Shown here in pieces: positions 25,120 through 38,697 of a stretch of 64,000 nt of DNA. The first letter of the stretch is position 1, and the number at the start of each line of letters is the position of its first letter. Source of the stretch: Gordonia sp. PDNC005. Lineage in GTDB: Bacteria > Actinomycetota > Actinomycetes > Mycobacteriales > Mycobacteriaceae. Location: the NCBI RefSeq assembly GCF_016919385.1, contig NZ_CP070351.1:3100001-3164000 (forward strand), in the 5' to 3' direction. Under the pieces are notes generated by a model. It was not told the origin of the DNA and did not search any database. It worked only from the letters and a program-made list of their open reading frames with translations. The position numbers were made by a program, and so were the translations under genes.

Positions 25120-26121
25120 TCAGCGGACACCCAGCGCGCGGGCGATCAGCGGCCACGAACTGACGAGGTCGGCGTGGAACAGGCCCCAGGTGTGGACGCC
25201 GTCGGGACGGTGGACGAACGTCCGAGGAATGCCGAGAGACGCGAGCCGGTTCGCCATCGTCGTGGTGCAGTTCAACGCGATCGCCTCCATGACGTTTCCG
25301 CCCACGAACCCGCTGCCGTTGATCAGCGGATTGCCGTCGACGGGTCCGGGCACACCTGATCCGGCCGACAGGTAGATCGCCTTGCCACGGAGTTTGGAGG
25401 CGTTGACGACGGGATCGTGGCGGAACCACTGTGCGCTGCCCGGCGGCCCCCACATGTTGGCGACGTTCCCGCCGCCACGCGTGACGATCGCCGTATTCGC
25501 CACCTGCGCGAGGGGACTGGTCGTGCCGGGGCAGCCCGAGTAGGCGGCCACGGCGCGGTAGCGCCATGGTGCATGCGTGACGATGTCGAGGGCGGGGCCT
25601 GCGGACATCGACACCCCGGACAGTGCGTTCGCCCCGTTGGTGCGGTACGCCTTGTCGATCGCCGACGGCAACTCGTCGTTGATGTAGGTCTCCCACTTGT
25701 TGCGACCGAGGACGGGGTCGGTTGTGTTCCAGTCGGTCCACATCGAGAATCGACCGCCGATCGGCAGGATCACGTTCACACGCTTTCCCGCGAAGAAGCG
25801 CGGAGCGCCGCCGCTGTTGAACCAGGAGATCCCGTCCTCCGCACCGCCGGCACCCGGCAGCATGTAGAACGCGGGGAGTCCGGCGGGCTTTCCGACTGGA
25901 TGCAACACGTGGTTGCGGACCACTCGACGCATCGATGGCGAGTAGACCGAAACGAGGTCGGTCGTCGGGTTCAGGTGTACAACCCCGACGATTCGCGCGG
26001 CAGCGGCGGACGGAAGCGACGGTGCCAGGCCGAGTATCACGAGCGCCGCCATCACCGCTGTCAGGACGCGCGTCGGCGTGGACCGCCCCTTCCCAGTTGT
26101 GACTGTTGAGTTCGGGGACAT
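25120..26121 (-). CDS. Secreted esterase related to antigen 85/trehalose mycolyltransferases
   Basis: A 333-residue exported protein. The signal peptide covers about residues 1-40 and ends near PSAAAAR; no lipobox is seen. The alpha/beta-hydrolase body has YMLPGAGGAEDGISWFN, the nucleophile elbow ALSGVSMSAGPALD (GxSxxG), FAGKRVNVILPIGGRFSMWTDWN and a C-terminal histidine in PDGVHTWGLFHADL, parallel to the VHxW region of antigen 85 proteins. It may transfer mycolyl or acyl groups to trehalose or arabinogalactan, or hydrolyse esters. The ATG at 26121 is the best start; the longer open frame lacks signal-peptide character. It is divergent from dinB2. Confidence 0.84.
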   Translation of the reverse strand: MSPNSTVTTGKGRSTPTRVLTAVMAALVILGLAPSLPSAAAARIVGVVHLNPTTDLVSVYSPSMRRVVRNHVLHPVGKPAGLPAFYMLPGAGGAEDGISWFNSGGAPRFFAGKRVNVILPIGGRFSMWTDWNTTDPVLGRNKWETYINDELPSAIDKAYRTNGANALSGVSMSAGPALDIVTHAPWRYRAVAAYSGCPGTTSPLAQVANTAIVTRGGGNVANMWGPPGSAQWFRHDPVVNASKLRGKAIYLSAGSGVPGPVDGNPLINGSGFVGGNVMEAIALNCTTTMANRLASLGIPRTFVHRPDGVHTWGLFHADLVSSWPLIARALGVR

Positions 26122-26214
26122 GAACTCCACCGTAACCGGACATAGACGGCCCACAGCCGTCGTGACCTGCCCGTTGCCCGATCGATGCTCCTCTGCCGCC
26201 GTACAGTTGAGAAC

Positions 26215-27342
26215 GTGGCCGAGCAACCTTCGACGACTCGCTTCAGGCGTCTGCTCCACATCGACCTCGACCAGTTCCAGGTGTCGGTGGAGCGTCTTCG
26301 CCGGCCTGAGCTCGTCGGGGTGCCCGTGATCGTCGGCGGCGACGGGGACCCGTCCAGACCTCGGCAGGTCGTGACATGCGCATCCTACGAAGCACGTGCG
26401 CTCGGCGCGAGAGCCGGACTCGCGCTGCCCGCGGCAAGACGTAAGTGCCCCGACGCCGTGTTCCTACCGCTCGACATGCCGCACTATGAGGCAGTGTCAT
26501 CGCAGGTCATGGATGTGATCCGCAGTTTCGGCCATCCCGTCGAAGTATGGGGGTGGGACGAGGGCTACATCGGAGTCGACCCATTCGACCAGACACCGAC
26601 CCTCGACGACGCAGGCGCCGTCGACCTCGCACATCGAATCCGCGCTTCCGTGTTCGAGCAGACCGGCATCAACTGTTGCTTAGGCGTCTCCGACAACAAG
26701 CAGCGCGCCAAGATGGCAGCCGGGTTCGCCAAGGCCGCGGTACGCGACCCCGAGGCGACTCCCGACCGACGGGTGTTCGCATTGGACGACGCCAACTGGC
26801 CGACACTCATGGGCCCACGTCCGTGCCGGGATCTGTGGAGCGTGGGACCGAAGACCGCGTCCAAGCTCGCCGAGCGCGGAGTGGACACCGTCGACCAACT
26901 CGTCGCAGTCGACCGAGAGGATCTCGTGTCGATCTTCGGCCCCAGCCAGGGGAACTGGCTGTATGTTCTCTGCCGCGGTGGAGGCGACGATTCGATCGCA
27001 ACGTCGCCGTGGATCGCGAAGTCGCATTCGAAGTCACGCACCTACCCTCGCGACCTCACCGACATCAACGACCTCCACGAAGCCGTCGAGGCCCTCACTC
27101 GCGACGTACTCGCCCAATCGATCGCCGAGGAGCGCATGCCGTTCCGCATCGGCTTGACCGTCCGGACGTCGACCTTCTACACGCGCACCAAGATGCGCAA
27201 GCTCCCCGAGCCGACGACGTCGTTCGACGAGATCGTGGCCGTCGCTCGTGGCCTTCTGGACGCTTTTCACGATCAGGAACCGCTCGGACCCGATCGACCG
27301 GTCCGGCTCCTCGCCGTGCGCCTCGAACTCCTCGACCCCTAG
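26215..27342 (+). CDS. dinB2: DNA polymerase IV of the DinB2 type, with a Gln steric gate
   Basis: A 375-residue Y-family polymerase. The palm carries HIDLDQFQVSVE (metal-binding Asp17) and WGWDEGYIG (Asp115-Glu116), the finger TCASYEARALGARAGL, and the little-finger region follows residue ~235. Canonical enzymes have DxDxFY/F, where the aromatic residue is the steric gate against ribonucleotides. Mycobacterial DinB2 has Leu there and incorporates rNTPs; this protein has Gln22. I see no C-terminal clamp-binding QLxLF-type motif (the end is RLLAVRLELLDP). The GTG at 26215 gives the expected short N-terminus. It is divergent from the esterase gene. Confidence 0.88.
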   Translation: MAEQPSTTRFRRLLHIDLDQFQVSVERLRRPELVGVPVIVGGDGDPSRPRQVVTCASYEARALGARAGLALPAARRKCPDAVFLPLDMPHYEAVSSQVMDVIRSFGHPVEVWGWDEGYIGVDPFDQTPTLDDAGAVDLAHRIRASVFEQTGINCCLGVSDNKQRAKMAAGFAKAAVRDPEATPDRRVFALDDANWPTLMGPRPCRDLWSVGPKTASKLAERGVDTVDQLVAVDREDLVSIFGPSQGNWLYVLCRGGGDDSIATSPWIAKSHSKSRTYPRDLTDINDLHEAVEALTRDVLAQSIAEERMPFRIGLTVRTSTFYTRTKMRKLPEPTTSFDEIVAVARGLLDAFHDQEPLGPDRPVRLLAVRLELLDP

Positions 27343-27376
27343 CGGTCTCGGTATTCGCGCAGGCAGCGAGCCACGC

Positions 27377-27396
27377 TCTAGAACGTGTTCTAGAAT
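27377..27396 (+). promoter_or_regulatory. KstR-like operator overlapping a leaderless -10 promoter
   Basis: TCTAGAAC-GT-GTTCTAGA (27377-27394) is a perfect 8-bp-arm palindrome containing the full KstR consensus TnnAACnnGTTnnA. The -10 hexamer TAGAAT (27391-27396) overlaps its right arm, and the ATG follows 6 nt later, so the mRNA is probably leaderless. A repressor bound here would block RNA polymerase directly. No -35 hexamer is evident. Confidence 0.7.
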
Positions 27397-27402
27397 GCGG
27401 TC

Positions 27403-27849
27403 ATGCCTTTGGTCACCGACAGTTCTATCACCATCAATGCTCCCGCCGACGTGGTGTGGAAGGTTCTCACCGACTTCGACTCGTACGGTGAGTGGAATCC
27501 GTTCCAGGTGGAGTGCTCCTCGACGCTGGTTCCGGGCGATCCGATCGACATGCGGTTCGAGCTGGGTCCCGGCGGCCTGAAGCACAAGCGTGAGTACATC
27601 GTCGACGTGACGCCGGGGACGACGTTCGCGTACTCGATGAAGCCCGCGCCGATGGGCGCGGTACGCAGCCTGCGTCGACACACCGTAGTCGACCTGGGCG
27701 CCGGACGCAGCCGCTACGACTCGCACTTCGAGATCACCGGTCCGGTGTCCGGACTGGTCAAACTGATGTTCGGCAAGGAACTCGTCGAGAAGTTCGCTGC
27801 GGTCACCGCGGCGATCGGCCCGCGCGCCGAGGCTCTCGCGCAGAGCTGA
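27403..27849 (+). CDS. SRPBCC (START-like) family protein
   Basis: A 148-residue helix-grip protein. It shows the family's opening strand (TDSSITINAPADVVWKVLTDFDSYGEWNPFQVE), a middle strand series (GDPIDMRFELGPGGLKHKREYIVDVTPGTTFAYSMKP) and a C-terminal helix (VSGLVKLMFGKELVEKFAAVTAAIGPRAEALAQ). Such proteins bind hydrophobic ligands in a deep pocket, sometimes steroids or lipids. The ATG at 27403 lies only 9 nt after the KstR-like palindrome. That context suggests, but does not prove, a role in sterol or lipid metabolism. The gene converges with rpoC across a shared terminator. Confidence 0.86.
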   Translation: MPLVTDSSITINAPADVVWKVLTDFDSYGEWNPFQVECSSTLVPGDPIDMRFELGPGGLKHKREYIVDVTPGTTFAYSMKPAPMGAVRSLRRHTVVDLGAGRSRYDSHFEITGPVSGLVKLMFGKELVEKFAAVTAAIGPRAEALAQS

Positions 27850-27931
27850 CGGACAGAACCAGAACGAGCCGCCGTTGCTGCTGACGCTTATCTGACCTCG
27901 CTCCTCCGCACGTCGTGCCGCGGAGACGAAA

Positions 27932-27963
27932 GAACCCCCGTCCGACGAATCGGGCGGGGGTTC
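27932..27963. terminator. Intrinsic terminator between rpoC and the SRPBCC gene
   Basis: GAACCCCCG/CGGGGGTTC plus CCGA/TCGG with one mismatch forms a 13-bp stem and 4-nt loop. On the minus strand it is followed by TTCTTTCG, after the rpoC stop at 27978. It may also end the convergent SRPBCC transcript. Confidence 0.8.
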
Positions 27964-27977
27964 TCTGCGAACTCAGG

Positions 27978-31934
<3,957 letters not shown>

Positions 31935-31956
31935 GTGTTACCTTTCAGAGCTCTCT

Positions 31957-31976
31957 GGGTTCACCGGGGTGAACCC
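31957..31976 (-). promoter_or_regulatory. Palindromic hairpin in the rpoB-rpoC gap
   Basis: GGGTTCACC (31957-31965) and GGTGAACCC (31968-31976) form a perfect 9-bp inverted repeat with a 2-nt spacer, between the rpoB stop and the rpoC start. It has no U-tract. It may act in RNA processing, mRNA stability or as a binding site, and is not a terminator since rpoC must be read through. Confidence 0.45.
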
Positions 31977-31994
31977 CGTCGTAAGTGGTGAGGG

Positions 31995-34900
31995 TCAGTT
32001 GGCGAGATCGTCGACAGTGGCGTTCTCGTTGCGCGACAGGTTGATGCCGAGGTTGGCAGCAGCGCGCTCGAGATCCTCGTCGTCCGAGTCGGCCATCTCG
32101 ATGGCGGCGCCGTCCGACGACAGCACCTCCACGTTCAGGCACAGCGACTGGAGCTCCTTCAGGAGCACCTTGAACGACTCGGGGATGCCCGGCTCCGGGA
32201 TGTTCTCGCCCTTGACGATCGCCTCGTAGACCTTCACGCGGCCGACGACGTCGTCCGACTTGATGGTCAGAAGTTCCTGCAGGGTGTAGGCGGCGCCGTA
32301 CGCCTGCATCGCCCAGCACTCCATCTCACCGAAGCGCTGTCCACCGAACTGCGCCTTACCACCGAGCGGCTGCTGCGTGATCATCGAGTACGGACCGGTC
32401 GAACGAGCGTGGATCTTGTCGTCGACCAGGTGGTGCAGCTTGATGATGTACATGTAGCCGACCGACACGGGGTACGGGAACGGCTCGCCGGAACGACCGT
32501 CGAACAGCGTCGCCTTGCCGTCCGGGCCCACCATGACGTCGCCGTCGCGGTTCGGGAGCGTCGAGCCGAGCAGACCCGCCAGCTCATCGTCCTTGGCGCC
32601 GTCGAACACCGGGGTCGCGGTGTTCGTGTTCGGCTCGGCCGAGAGCATGTCGGCGGGCAGGCGCTTGGCCCACTCCTCCTCCAGCTGTGCCGTGTCGATG
32701 TTCCAGCCCGCCTTGGCGACCCACCCGAGGTGCGTCTCCAGGATCTGGCCGATGTTCATACGACGCGGAACACCGTGGGTGTTCAGGATGATGTCGACAG
32801 GCGTGCCGTCGGGGAGGAACGGCATGTCCTCCTGCGGGAGGATCTTGCCGATGACGCCCTTGTTGCCGTGGCGACCTGCGAGCTTGTCGCCGTCCTGGAT
32901 CTTGCGCTTCTGCGCGACGTAGACGCGGACGAGCTCGTTGACACCGGGTGCCAGATCGTCGTCGTCGTCGCGGCTGAAGACGCGGACGCCGATGACCTTG
33001 CCGGTCTCACCGTGAGGCACCTTGAGGGACGTGTCGCGGACCTCGCGAGCCTTCTCACCGAAGATCGCGCGGAGCAGACGCTCCTCGGGCGTCAGCTCGG
33101 TCTCGCCCTTCGGGGTGACCTTGCCGACCAGCACGTCGCCGTCGCGGACCTCGGCGCCGATGCGCACGATGCCACGCTCGTCGAGGTCCGCGAGGACCTC
33201 GTCGGAGACGTTCGGGATGTCACGAGTGATCTCCTCGGCCCCGAGCTTGGTGTCGCGGGCGTCGATCTCGTGCTCCTCGATGTGGATCGAGGTGAGCGTG
33301 TCCTCTTCCACGAGGCGCTGCGACAGAATGATCGCGTCCTCGTAGTTGTGGCCCTCCCACGGCATGATCGCCACGAGCAGGTTCTTGCCGAGCGCCATCT
33401 CACCCTGATCGGTGCAGGGACCGTCGGCGAGGACCTGACCGGCCTCGACACGCTGGCCCTCGTCCACGATCGGGACCTGGTTGGCGCAGGTGCCGTGGTT
33501 CGAGCGCTCGAACTTGCGCAGACGGAAGCTGTCACGCGTGCCGTCGTCGGCCATCACTGTGATGAAGTCGGCCGAGACCTCCTCCACCACACCGGTCTTG
33601 CCGGTGACGATGACGTCGCCCGCGTCGACGGCGGCACGGAGCTCCATGCCGGTGCCGACCAGCGGCGACTCGCTGCGAACCAGCGGCACCGCCTGACGCT
33701 GCATGTTGGCGCCCATCAGGGCACGGTTGGCGTCGTCGTGCTCGAGGAACGGAATCATCGCGGTTGCGACGGAGACCATCTGGCGAGGCGACACGTCGAG
33801 CAGCTCGACCGAGCCTGCCGGCACGAACTCGACCTCGGCGCCCTTGAGACGGACGAGGACACGCTCGTCGGTGATGCGGCCGTCGGCGTCGTAGTTCGTG
33901 TTCGCCTGACCGATCAGGTAACGATCCTCTTCGTCAGCGGTCATGTAGGCGATCTCGTCGGTGACGACACCGTCGACGACCTTGCGGTACGGCGTCTCGA
34001 TGAACCCGAACGGGTTCACGCGGGCGTACACCGACAGCGAACCGATCAGGCCGATGTTCGGGCCTTCCGGGGTCTCGATCGGGCACATGCGGCCGTAGTG
34101 CGACGGGTGGACGTCTCGGACCTCGAGGCCTGCGCGCTCACGCGACAGACCGCCGGGACCCAGTGCCGACAGGCGACGCTTGTGCGTCAGACCCGACAGC
34201 GGGTTGTTCTGGTCCATGAACTGCGACAGCTGGCTGGTTCCGAAGAACTCCTTGATCGCCGCCACGACGGGACGGATGTTGATCAGGGTCTGCGGAGTGA
34301 TCGCCTCGGCGTCCTGGGTAGTCATGCGCTCACGCACAACACGCTCCATACGCGACAGGCCCACGCGGATCTGGTTCTGGATCAGCTCGCCGACCGTGCG
34401 GAGACGACGGTTGCCGAAGTGGTCGATGTCGTCGACCTCGACGGGAACCTCGACGCCGCCGGGGACGGTCATGTTCGAGATGTGGTTCGGATCAGCCTCG
34501 TGCAGGCGCACGAGGTACTCGACCGTCGCGATGATGTCTTCGCGGGTCAGGACCGACTCGCCGAACATCGGATTCGCGGTGAGGCCGAGCTTCTTGTTGA
34601 TCTTGTAGCGACCGACGCGTGCGAGGTCGTAACGCTTCTCGCGGAAGAACAGGTTCTCCAGCAGACTCTCGGCGGACTCCTTGGTCGGCGGCTCGCCCGG
34701 GCGAAGCTTGCGGTACACCTCGAGGAGCGCCTCGTCCTGGTTGGACGTGGAGTCCTTCTCGAGCGTCGACATGAGGATCTCGGAGAAGCCGAAGCGCTCG
34801 GTGATCTCTTCACGCGTCATGCCGAGTGCCTGCAGCAGCACGGTGACCGGCTGGCGGCGCTTGCGGTCGATGCGGACACCGACGGTGTCGCGCTTGTCGA

Positions 34901-35513
34901 CGTCGAACTCGAGCCATGCACCACGGCCCGGGATCACCTTCACGGAGTGGAGGGTCTTCTCGGTGGCCTTGTCGATGCTGGCGTCGAAGTACACGCCGGG
35001 GCTGCGGACCAGCTGGCTGACAACGACACGCTCGGTGCCGTTGATGACGAAGCTGCCCTTGTCGGTCATGATCGGGAAGTCGCCCATGAAGACGGTCTGC
35101 GACTTGATCTCGCCCGTGTTGTTGTTGATGAACTCGGCGGTGACGAAGAGCGGCGCCGCGTAGGTCATGTCCTTGTCTTTGCACTCGTCGACCGAGGCCT
35201 TGACCTCGTCGAAGTGCGGATCAGAGAAGGACAGCGACATCGAGGACGAGAAGTCCTCGATGGGTGAGAGTTCGCGGAGGACCTCCTCGAGTCCGCCGAC
35301 CGGGTTCTCTTCCCCGCGGGCGATCGCCTTCGCGCGCCACTCGGGCGTTCCGACGAGCCAATCGAACGAGTCGAGCTGGACGTCCAGCAGACCCGGAACC
35401 TCCAGAGGCTCGTCGATCTTGGCGAATGAGGCGCGGTGCGGCGCGCCCGGGATGATACCCGCTGTGGTTGAGGTGGACTGGCGGTCGAGAGCCAAGATGC
35501 GTCCTTCCAACAC
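31995..35513 (-). CDS. rpoB: DNA-directed RNA polymerase beta subunit
   Basis: A 1172-residue beta subunit. The rifampicin-resistance region reads [18 protein letters not shown] followed by [13 protein letters not shown]; the key Asp, His and Ser residues are wild type, so this allele should be rifampicin-susceptible by target. Other landmarks are [25 protein letters not shown] and [19 protein letters not shown]. The start is the GTG at 35513 (VLEGRILAL), matching family N-termini. It is preceded by a 313-bp leader with a predicted promoter. rpoC follows. Confidence 0.99.
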   Translation of the reverse strand: MLEGRILALDRQSTSTTAGIIPGAPHRASFAKIDEPLEVPGLLDVQLDSFDWLVGTPEWRAKAIARGEENPVGGLEEVLRELSPIEDFSSSMSLSFSDPHFDEVKASVDECKDKDMTYAAPLFVTAEFINNNTGEIKSQTVFMGDFPIMTDKGSFVINGTERVVVSQLVRSPGVYFDASIDKATEKTLHSVKVIPGRGAWLEFDVDKRDTVGVRIDRKRRQPVTVLLQALGMTREEITERFGFSEILMSTLEKDSTSNQDEALLEVYRKLRPGEPPTKESAESLLENLFFREKRYDLARVGRYKINKKLGLTANPMFGESVLTREDIIATVEYLVRLHEADPNHISNMTVPGGVEVPVEVDDIDHFGNRRLRTVGELIQNQIRVGLSRMERVVRERMTTQDAEAITPQTLINIRPVVAAIKEFFGTSQLSQFMDQNNPLSGLTHKRRLSALGPGGLSRERAGLEVRDVHPSHYGRMCPIETPEGPNIGLIGSLSVYARVNPFGFIETPYRKVVDGVVTDEIAYMTADEEDRYLIGQANTNYDADGRITDERVLVRLKGAEVEFVPAGSVELLDVSPRQMVSVATAMIPFLEHDDANRALMGANMQRQAVPLVRSESPLVGTGMELRAAVDAGDVIVTGKTGVVEEVSADFITVMADDGTRDSFRLRKFERSNHGTCANQVPIVDEGQRVEAGQVLADGPCTDQGEMALGKNLLVAIMPWEGHNYEDAIILSQRLVEEDTLTSIHIEEHEIDARDTKLGAEEITRDIPNVSDEVLADLDERGIVRIGAEVRDGDVLVGKVTPKGETELTPEERLLRAIFGEKAREVRDTSLKVPHGETGKVIGVRVFSRDDDDDLAPGVNELVRVYVAQKRKIQDGDKLAGRHGNKGVIGKILPQEDMPFLPDGTPVDIILNTHGVPRRMNIGQILETHLGWVAKAGWNIDTAQLEEEWAKRLPADMLSAEPNTNTATPVFDGAKDDELAGLLGSTLPNRDGDVMVGPDGKATLFDGRSGEPFPYPVSVGYMYIIKLHHLVDDKIHARSTGPYSMITQQPLGGKAQFGGQRFGEMECWAMQAYGAAYTLQELLTIKSDDVVGRVKVYEAIVKGENIPEPGIPESFKVLLKELQSLCLNVEVLSSDGAAIEMADSDDEDLERAAANLGINLSRNENATVDDLAN

Positions 35514-35664
35514 GAAGTTTCTCGGTGCGTGGCGTAGTAGCCATTGGCCGTGGGGCCACGTGCGTGGCGAAACAACCTGAAGAAAGAACGTGTAATCAGG
35601 ACGATCACCATGGTGATCGGCGGATCAACGAACAGCAGACAGGAGGCAGCCAGCGCAACGTCCA

Positions 35665-35695
35665 ACTGTATCAGAAGATGTCCAGGGCTTGTCAA
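35665..35695 (-). promoter_or_regulatory. rpoB: Predicted rpoB promoter
   Basis: On the minus strand a consensus TTGACA (35690-35695) is followed 17 nt later by GATACA (35667-35672) or 19 nt later by TACAGT (35665-35670). It gives a 5' leader of about 145 nt. The 313-bp region between the second Mce-associated gene and rpoB (35514-35826) holds no gene; a GC-rich short palindrome near 35764-35778 could help end the mce transcript. Confidence 0.6.
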
Positions 35696-35826
35696 CCCGG
35701 AAGGGAACCGAATTCCAGCGGGCTGCCACCTGCGTGCATTCGGTTGGTCACAGAGTGGACCCCGGAGGGCCCCTCCGTCAAGCGAACGCGCGGAAACAGA
35801 TCAAAATGCCACCCTGAACTCACCTT

Positions 35827-36552
35827 CTACGGGTCCAGGAAGTCTGCAGCCTTCCAGCGGTCGCCGTCTCGCTCCATGACGATCCTCACCTGCGGGAACT
35901 GCGAATCGGTGATCGCACCGTTCTGGTTCGTGCTGACGACCAGGTTCGCGATGGCGGTTGCGCTGTCTCGCGACATCTCCGACAGTCCGACGGCGTCGAC
36001 CCTGCAATCCGACGACGACTTGGTCTGCGTGATGAGTTCTCGCGAGGTCTTCAAGTTCGTCTGAAACAGTTCGAGCGATGACCCCGTCAAGTAGTCGCCG
36101 ACCCTTCCCAGCCACTTGTCCAGGGTCCGGTAGTCGTACTGGAACGGAACGCACGCGGCATCGCGCGTGCCCGCGAGCACCTGCTCGGTCTTGCCCTGAT
36201 CGACGAACGCCTTGTTGTCTGAGACGTCTGCGCCCGGGTGGAGCGCGAACAGGACCGCAACGGCGGCGACGACGGCAGCGGCTCCCGCGAGCACAGCCGC
36301 CAGGCGGTAGGTCGATCTCGTCCCACGCACCGAGGGTTCGACGTCGGCGACAGCACGCTCGGCTTGCGCCTCCGCACGGGCGTCCTCCACACGTTTGCGC
36401 TTGCGTTCGACTCCTGAGACGCCGACCGATGCGTTCGTAGGACCGGTGGCGGCGGCGCGCTTCGCGACGCCGACTTCGGAGACTTCGACCTTCGACGTGG
36501 CGCGTCCGGCGACCTTCGGTGTACGGCGGGGCTTGTTACCTCCGGCGGCCAT
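35827..36552 (-). CDS. Mce-associated membrane protein (second of pair)
   Basis: A 241-residue single-pass protein. The N-terminal ~105 residues are Lys/Arg/Ala-rich and cytoplasmic, one helix follows (RLAAVLAGAAAVVAAVAVLFAL, about residues 107-128), and the C-terminal exoplasmic domain carries YDYRTLDKWLGRVGDYLTGSS and QFPQVRIVMERDGDRWKAADFLDP. The C-terminal domain is related to that of the first Mas protein and to mammalian-cell-entry-associated proteins. These are thought to stabilise the Mce lipid-transfer complex. The ATG at 36552 overlaps the upstream stop (ATGA). It is the last gene of the mce operon. Confidence 0.87.
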   Translation of the reverse strand: MAAGGNKPRRTPKVAGRATSKVEVSEVGVAKRAAATGPTNASVGVSGVERKRKRVEDARAEAQAERAVADVEPSVRGTRSTYRLAAVLAGAAAVVAAVAVLFALHPGADVSDNKAFVDQGKTEQVLAGTRDAACVPFQYDYRTLDKWLGRVGDYLTGSSLELFQTNLKTSRELITQTKSSSDCRVDAVGLSEMSRDSATAIANLVVSTNQNGAITDSQFPQVRIVMERDGDRWKAADFLDP

Positions 36553-37376
36553 CAGTTGCCCCCTTCGTTCAGGGTCGGTTGCGCCGAGTTCTGGTCGTAG
36601 GCGATGCCCGTGAGCGGGACGATCTTCGACGCCTTCCACGTACCGTCGGATTTCACCATCGTGATGAGATTCGACTGCGGCTGCGGGCGGTCCGGGGCCA
36701 TCGACGACGTCGCCTGGGCGAACACCAACACGGTGGCGGTCTCCTCGTCGGCGTTCACCTCGGTCGCGGCACTTCGGATCACCTTCGCCTTGATGGTCAG
36801 ATTCTTCTCCTTGGCGGCTTCGATCTGCTTGACGGCGCCATCGGACTCGGAGATCGCCTGCTTAAGCGCATCGCCGGTCAACGAGGACTTCATCCGCTCC
36901 TGCCACGCCTTCGGCGACGAGGAGTCGATCGACATGATGTTCAGCATCGCCTGCTCCGCCCCGTCGACCGCGGCGTTGCGCACTTCTTCACGGGCCGAGT
37001 CGACGGTGTAGGCACGGATGCCCGTGTAGCCGAAGTAGCCGAGACACACCACCGCTGCGACCAACGCCGCGGCAGCTCCCGCAAGTGCAAGAGAAGCGAG
37101 CCAGTGCCTGCTCTCCTCGTCGGGTGCGCTGCCAGCCGGCACGACTGTGTCCTGTTCAGCTGCTGCGCTCGACTCGTCGGTCGACTCGTCCGTGCTGTCA
37201 GCGGGATCCGCGTCGACAGAGGCCTCGTCTGCGCCGTCTTTGTCCAGCGATACATCAGCGGCGGCTGCTGCGTCGGCAGACTCGGGATCAGTTGCACCCG
37301 GCTTGGTCAGACTCACCGTGTCGTCGACGGCGGCGTCCTCTGCGGGATCGATCCCGTTGTTCTCGTCAGATTTCAT
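36552..37376 (-). CDS. Mce-associated membrane protein (first of pair)
   Basis: A 274-residue single-pass protein. The cytoplasmic N-terminus (~1-92) is strongly acidic and low complexity (Asp/Glu/Ser/Ala), one transmembrane helix follows (LASLALAGAAAALVAAVVCLGYFGY), then an exoplasmic domain with VDGAEQAMLNIMSIDSSSPKAWQERMKSSLTGD and NLITMVKSDGTWKASKIVPL. It is typical of the Mas proteins encoded after mceF. The start is the ATG at 37376, 79 bp after the mceF stop, the largest gap within the operon, so an internal promoter or processing site is possible. Confidence 0.88.
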   Translation of the reverse strand: MKSDENNGIDPAEDAAVDDTVSLTKPGATDPESADAAAAADVSLDKDGADEASVDADPADSTDESTDESSAAAEQDTVVPAGSAPDEESRHWLASLALAGAAAALVAAVVCLGYFGYTGIRAYTVDSAREEVRNAAVDGAEQAMLNIMSIDSSSPKAWQERMKSSLTGDALKQAISESDGAVKQIEAAKEKNLTIKAKVIRSAATEVNADEETATVLVFAQATSSMAPDRPQPQSNLITMVKSDGTWKASKIVPLTGIAYDQNSAQPTLNEGGN

Positions 37377-37455
37377 CGTGCGCCACTGTACCTTCCCTCA
37401 GCAACAAGAACGGCCCGCCGATGGTCTGGTGACCTCCGACGAGCCGCTCTCGAGG

Positions 37456-38697
37456 CTACTTCTCGTGCACTCCCATGAGCCCGCCCAGCTGAGTGGCCAA
37501 CGGGTTCAGGTTCAGCTTGTCGGGATCCTTCTTCGGCTTGTTGTCCCACGGCTGCGGGAAGTCCGGGTTGGCGAGTACGGCTCGGCGCGCGCCGCGCACG
37601 GCCGTCGGACTGCCTACGGGGACATCACAATTCGCCTGAGTATTCAAAGGGAAGTCATCGTAGTTGACGTCGAAATCCGGGTTGCGGCGCTTCATTTCGG
37701 CAATGATCGCGTCGGTGCTCTCATACCCTCGGGTACAGCTCGCCGGATTGCCCGTCTCCAGCACGATGCCGAAGTGGATCTGTCCGTCACCCGGTGCGGG
37801 CGAGTGGCTGCCTGCAGACAGTGCGGACAGCAACGCGAACGTGATTCCGGTGGCGAACGCCGCAGGCTCCGTGTAGTCGACTGTGGCGCCAAGCTGATGG
37901 ATCAGCTTGCCCGCGTCGTCGCCGTTGCTCTGAATGAAGTGCGAGAGTGACGAAGCTGCCCGCGGTCCGTTCGACAGAATGCGACGGATCGCCGGGTCGG
38001 AACCTGCCAGCGTCGCGGTCACCAGTTCAAGATTGCGCGACCAGGTGAGGATCTCGTCCGACTGCTCCGCCTGCGTGCCGAGCACGACGTTCGAGTTCTT
38101 GATCAGCGAGATCGTGTCGTCGAGGTTCTCGACTCCGCTCTGCGAGAGCTTGTCGAGCGAATCGACCAGCCTCGTCAGATTCTCACCCTGACCGTTGAAC
38201 GCCTTGCCGAGTTCGGTCACCACCGTCTTCAGATCGTCGACGGGGACGGTCTTGGTCAGACTGATCGCATCGGAGATCACGTTCTGCAGCTTCGGCGGCA
38301 GCATGTACTCCTTGATCGTGTCGCCGTCCTTGAGGACGGGGCCGTCGGAAGATGTCGGCTGCAGGTCGATGAACTGCTCACCGATCGCCGAGCGGTTGGT
38401 GACGACTGCCTTCGCCGACGCAGGCACCTCGGCCGCGCTCGAGTTCATGTTGAGAGTGACCTCAACACCGTCATTGGTCATCTGCATGTCGCCGACCAGG
38501 CCGACCGGCACACCGCGGTACGTGACCTCGGCGTTGGGGAAGATGCCTCCGGCGTCTTCCATCGGAAGTGTCACGTGGTAGGTCGACAGGCCTGCGAGTT
38601 TGTCGAGCCGGGCGTACTTGCCGCCGACGTAGACGATCGCGAGAACACCGACGACCGCGAACACGATCAACTGGATCTTGACGAGACGGCTGATCAT
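37456..38697 (-). CDS. mceF: MceF: Mce family protein
   Basis: A 413-residue Mce subunit. An N-terminal helix (IQLIVFAVVGVLAIVYVGG) is followed by the MlaD-like beta domain (VTLPMEDAGGIFPNAEVTYRGVPVGLVGDMQM), then a long helical region and a short Pro-rich tail. Six Mce proteins form a hexameric tunnel that carries lipids from the outer envelope to the YrbE permeases. The ATG overlaps the mceE stop (ATGA). As last of the six, it is expected to reach furthest toward the outer membrane. Confidence 0.93.
   Translation of the reverse strand: MISRLVKIQLIVFAVVGVLAIVYVGGKYARLDKLAGLSTYHVTLPMEDAGGIFPNAEVTYRGVPVGLVGDMQMTNDGVEVTLNMNSSAAEVPASAKAVVTNRSAIGEQFIDLQPTSSDGPVLKDGDTIKEYMLPPKLQNVISDAISLTKTVPVDDLKTVVTELGKAFNGQGENLTRLVDSLDKLSQSGVENLDDTISLIKNSNVVLGTQAEQSDEILTWSRNLELVTATLAGSDPAIRRILSNGPRAASSLSHFIQSNGDDAGKLIHQLGATVDYTEPAAFATGITFALLSALSAGSHSPAPGDGQIHFGIVLETGNPASCTRGYESTDAIIAEMKRRNPDFDVNYDDFPLNTQANCDVPVGSPTAVRGARRAVLANPDFPQPWDNKPKKDPDKLNLNPLATQLGGLMGVHEK

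Noticed and set aside
35764..35778. Short GC palindrome GGAGGGGCCCTCC as terminator of the mce operon.
   Set aside because: Only 5-6 bp arms with almost no loop and no U-tract; too weak to call.
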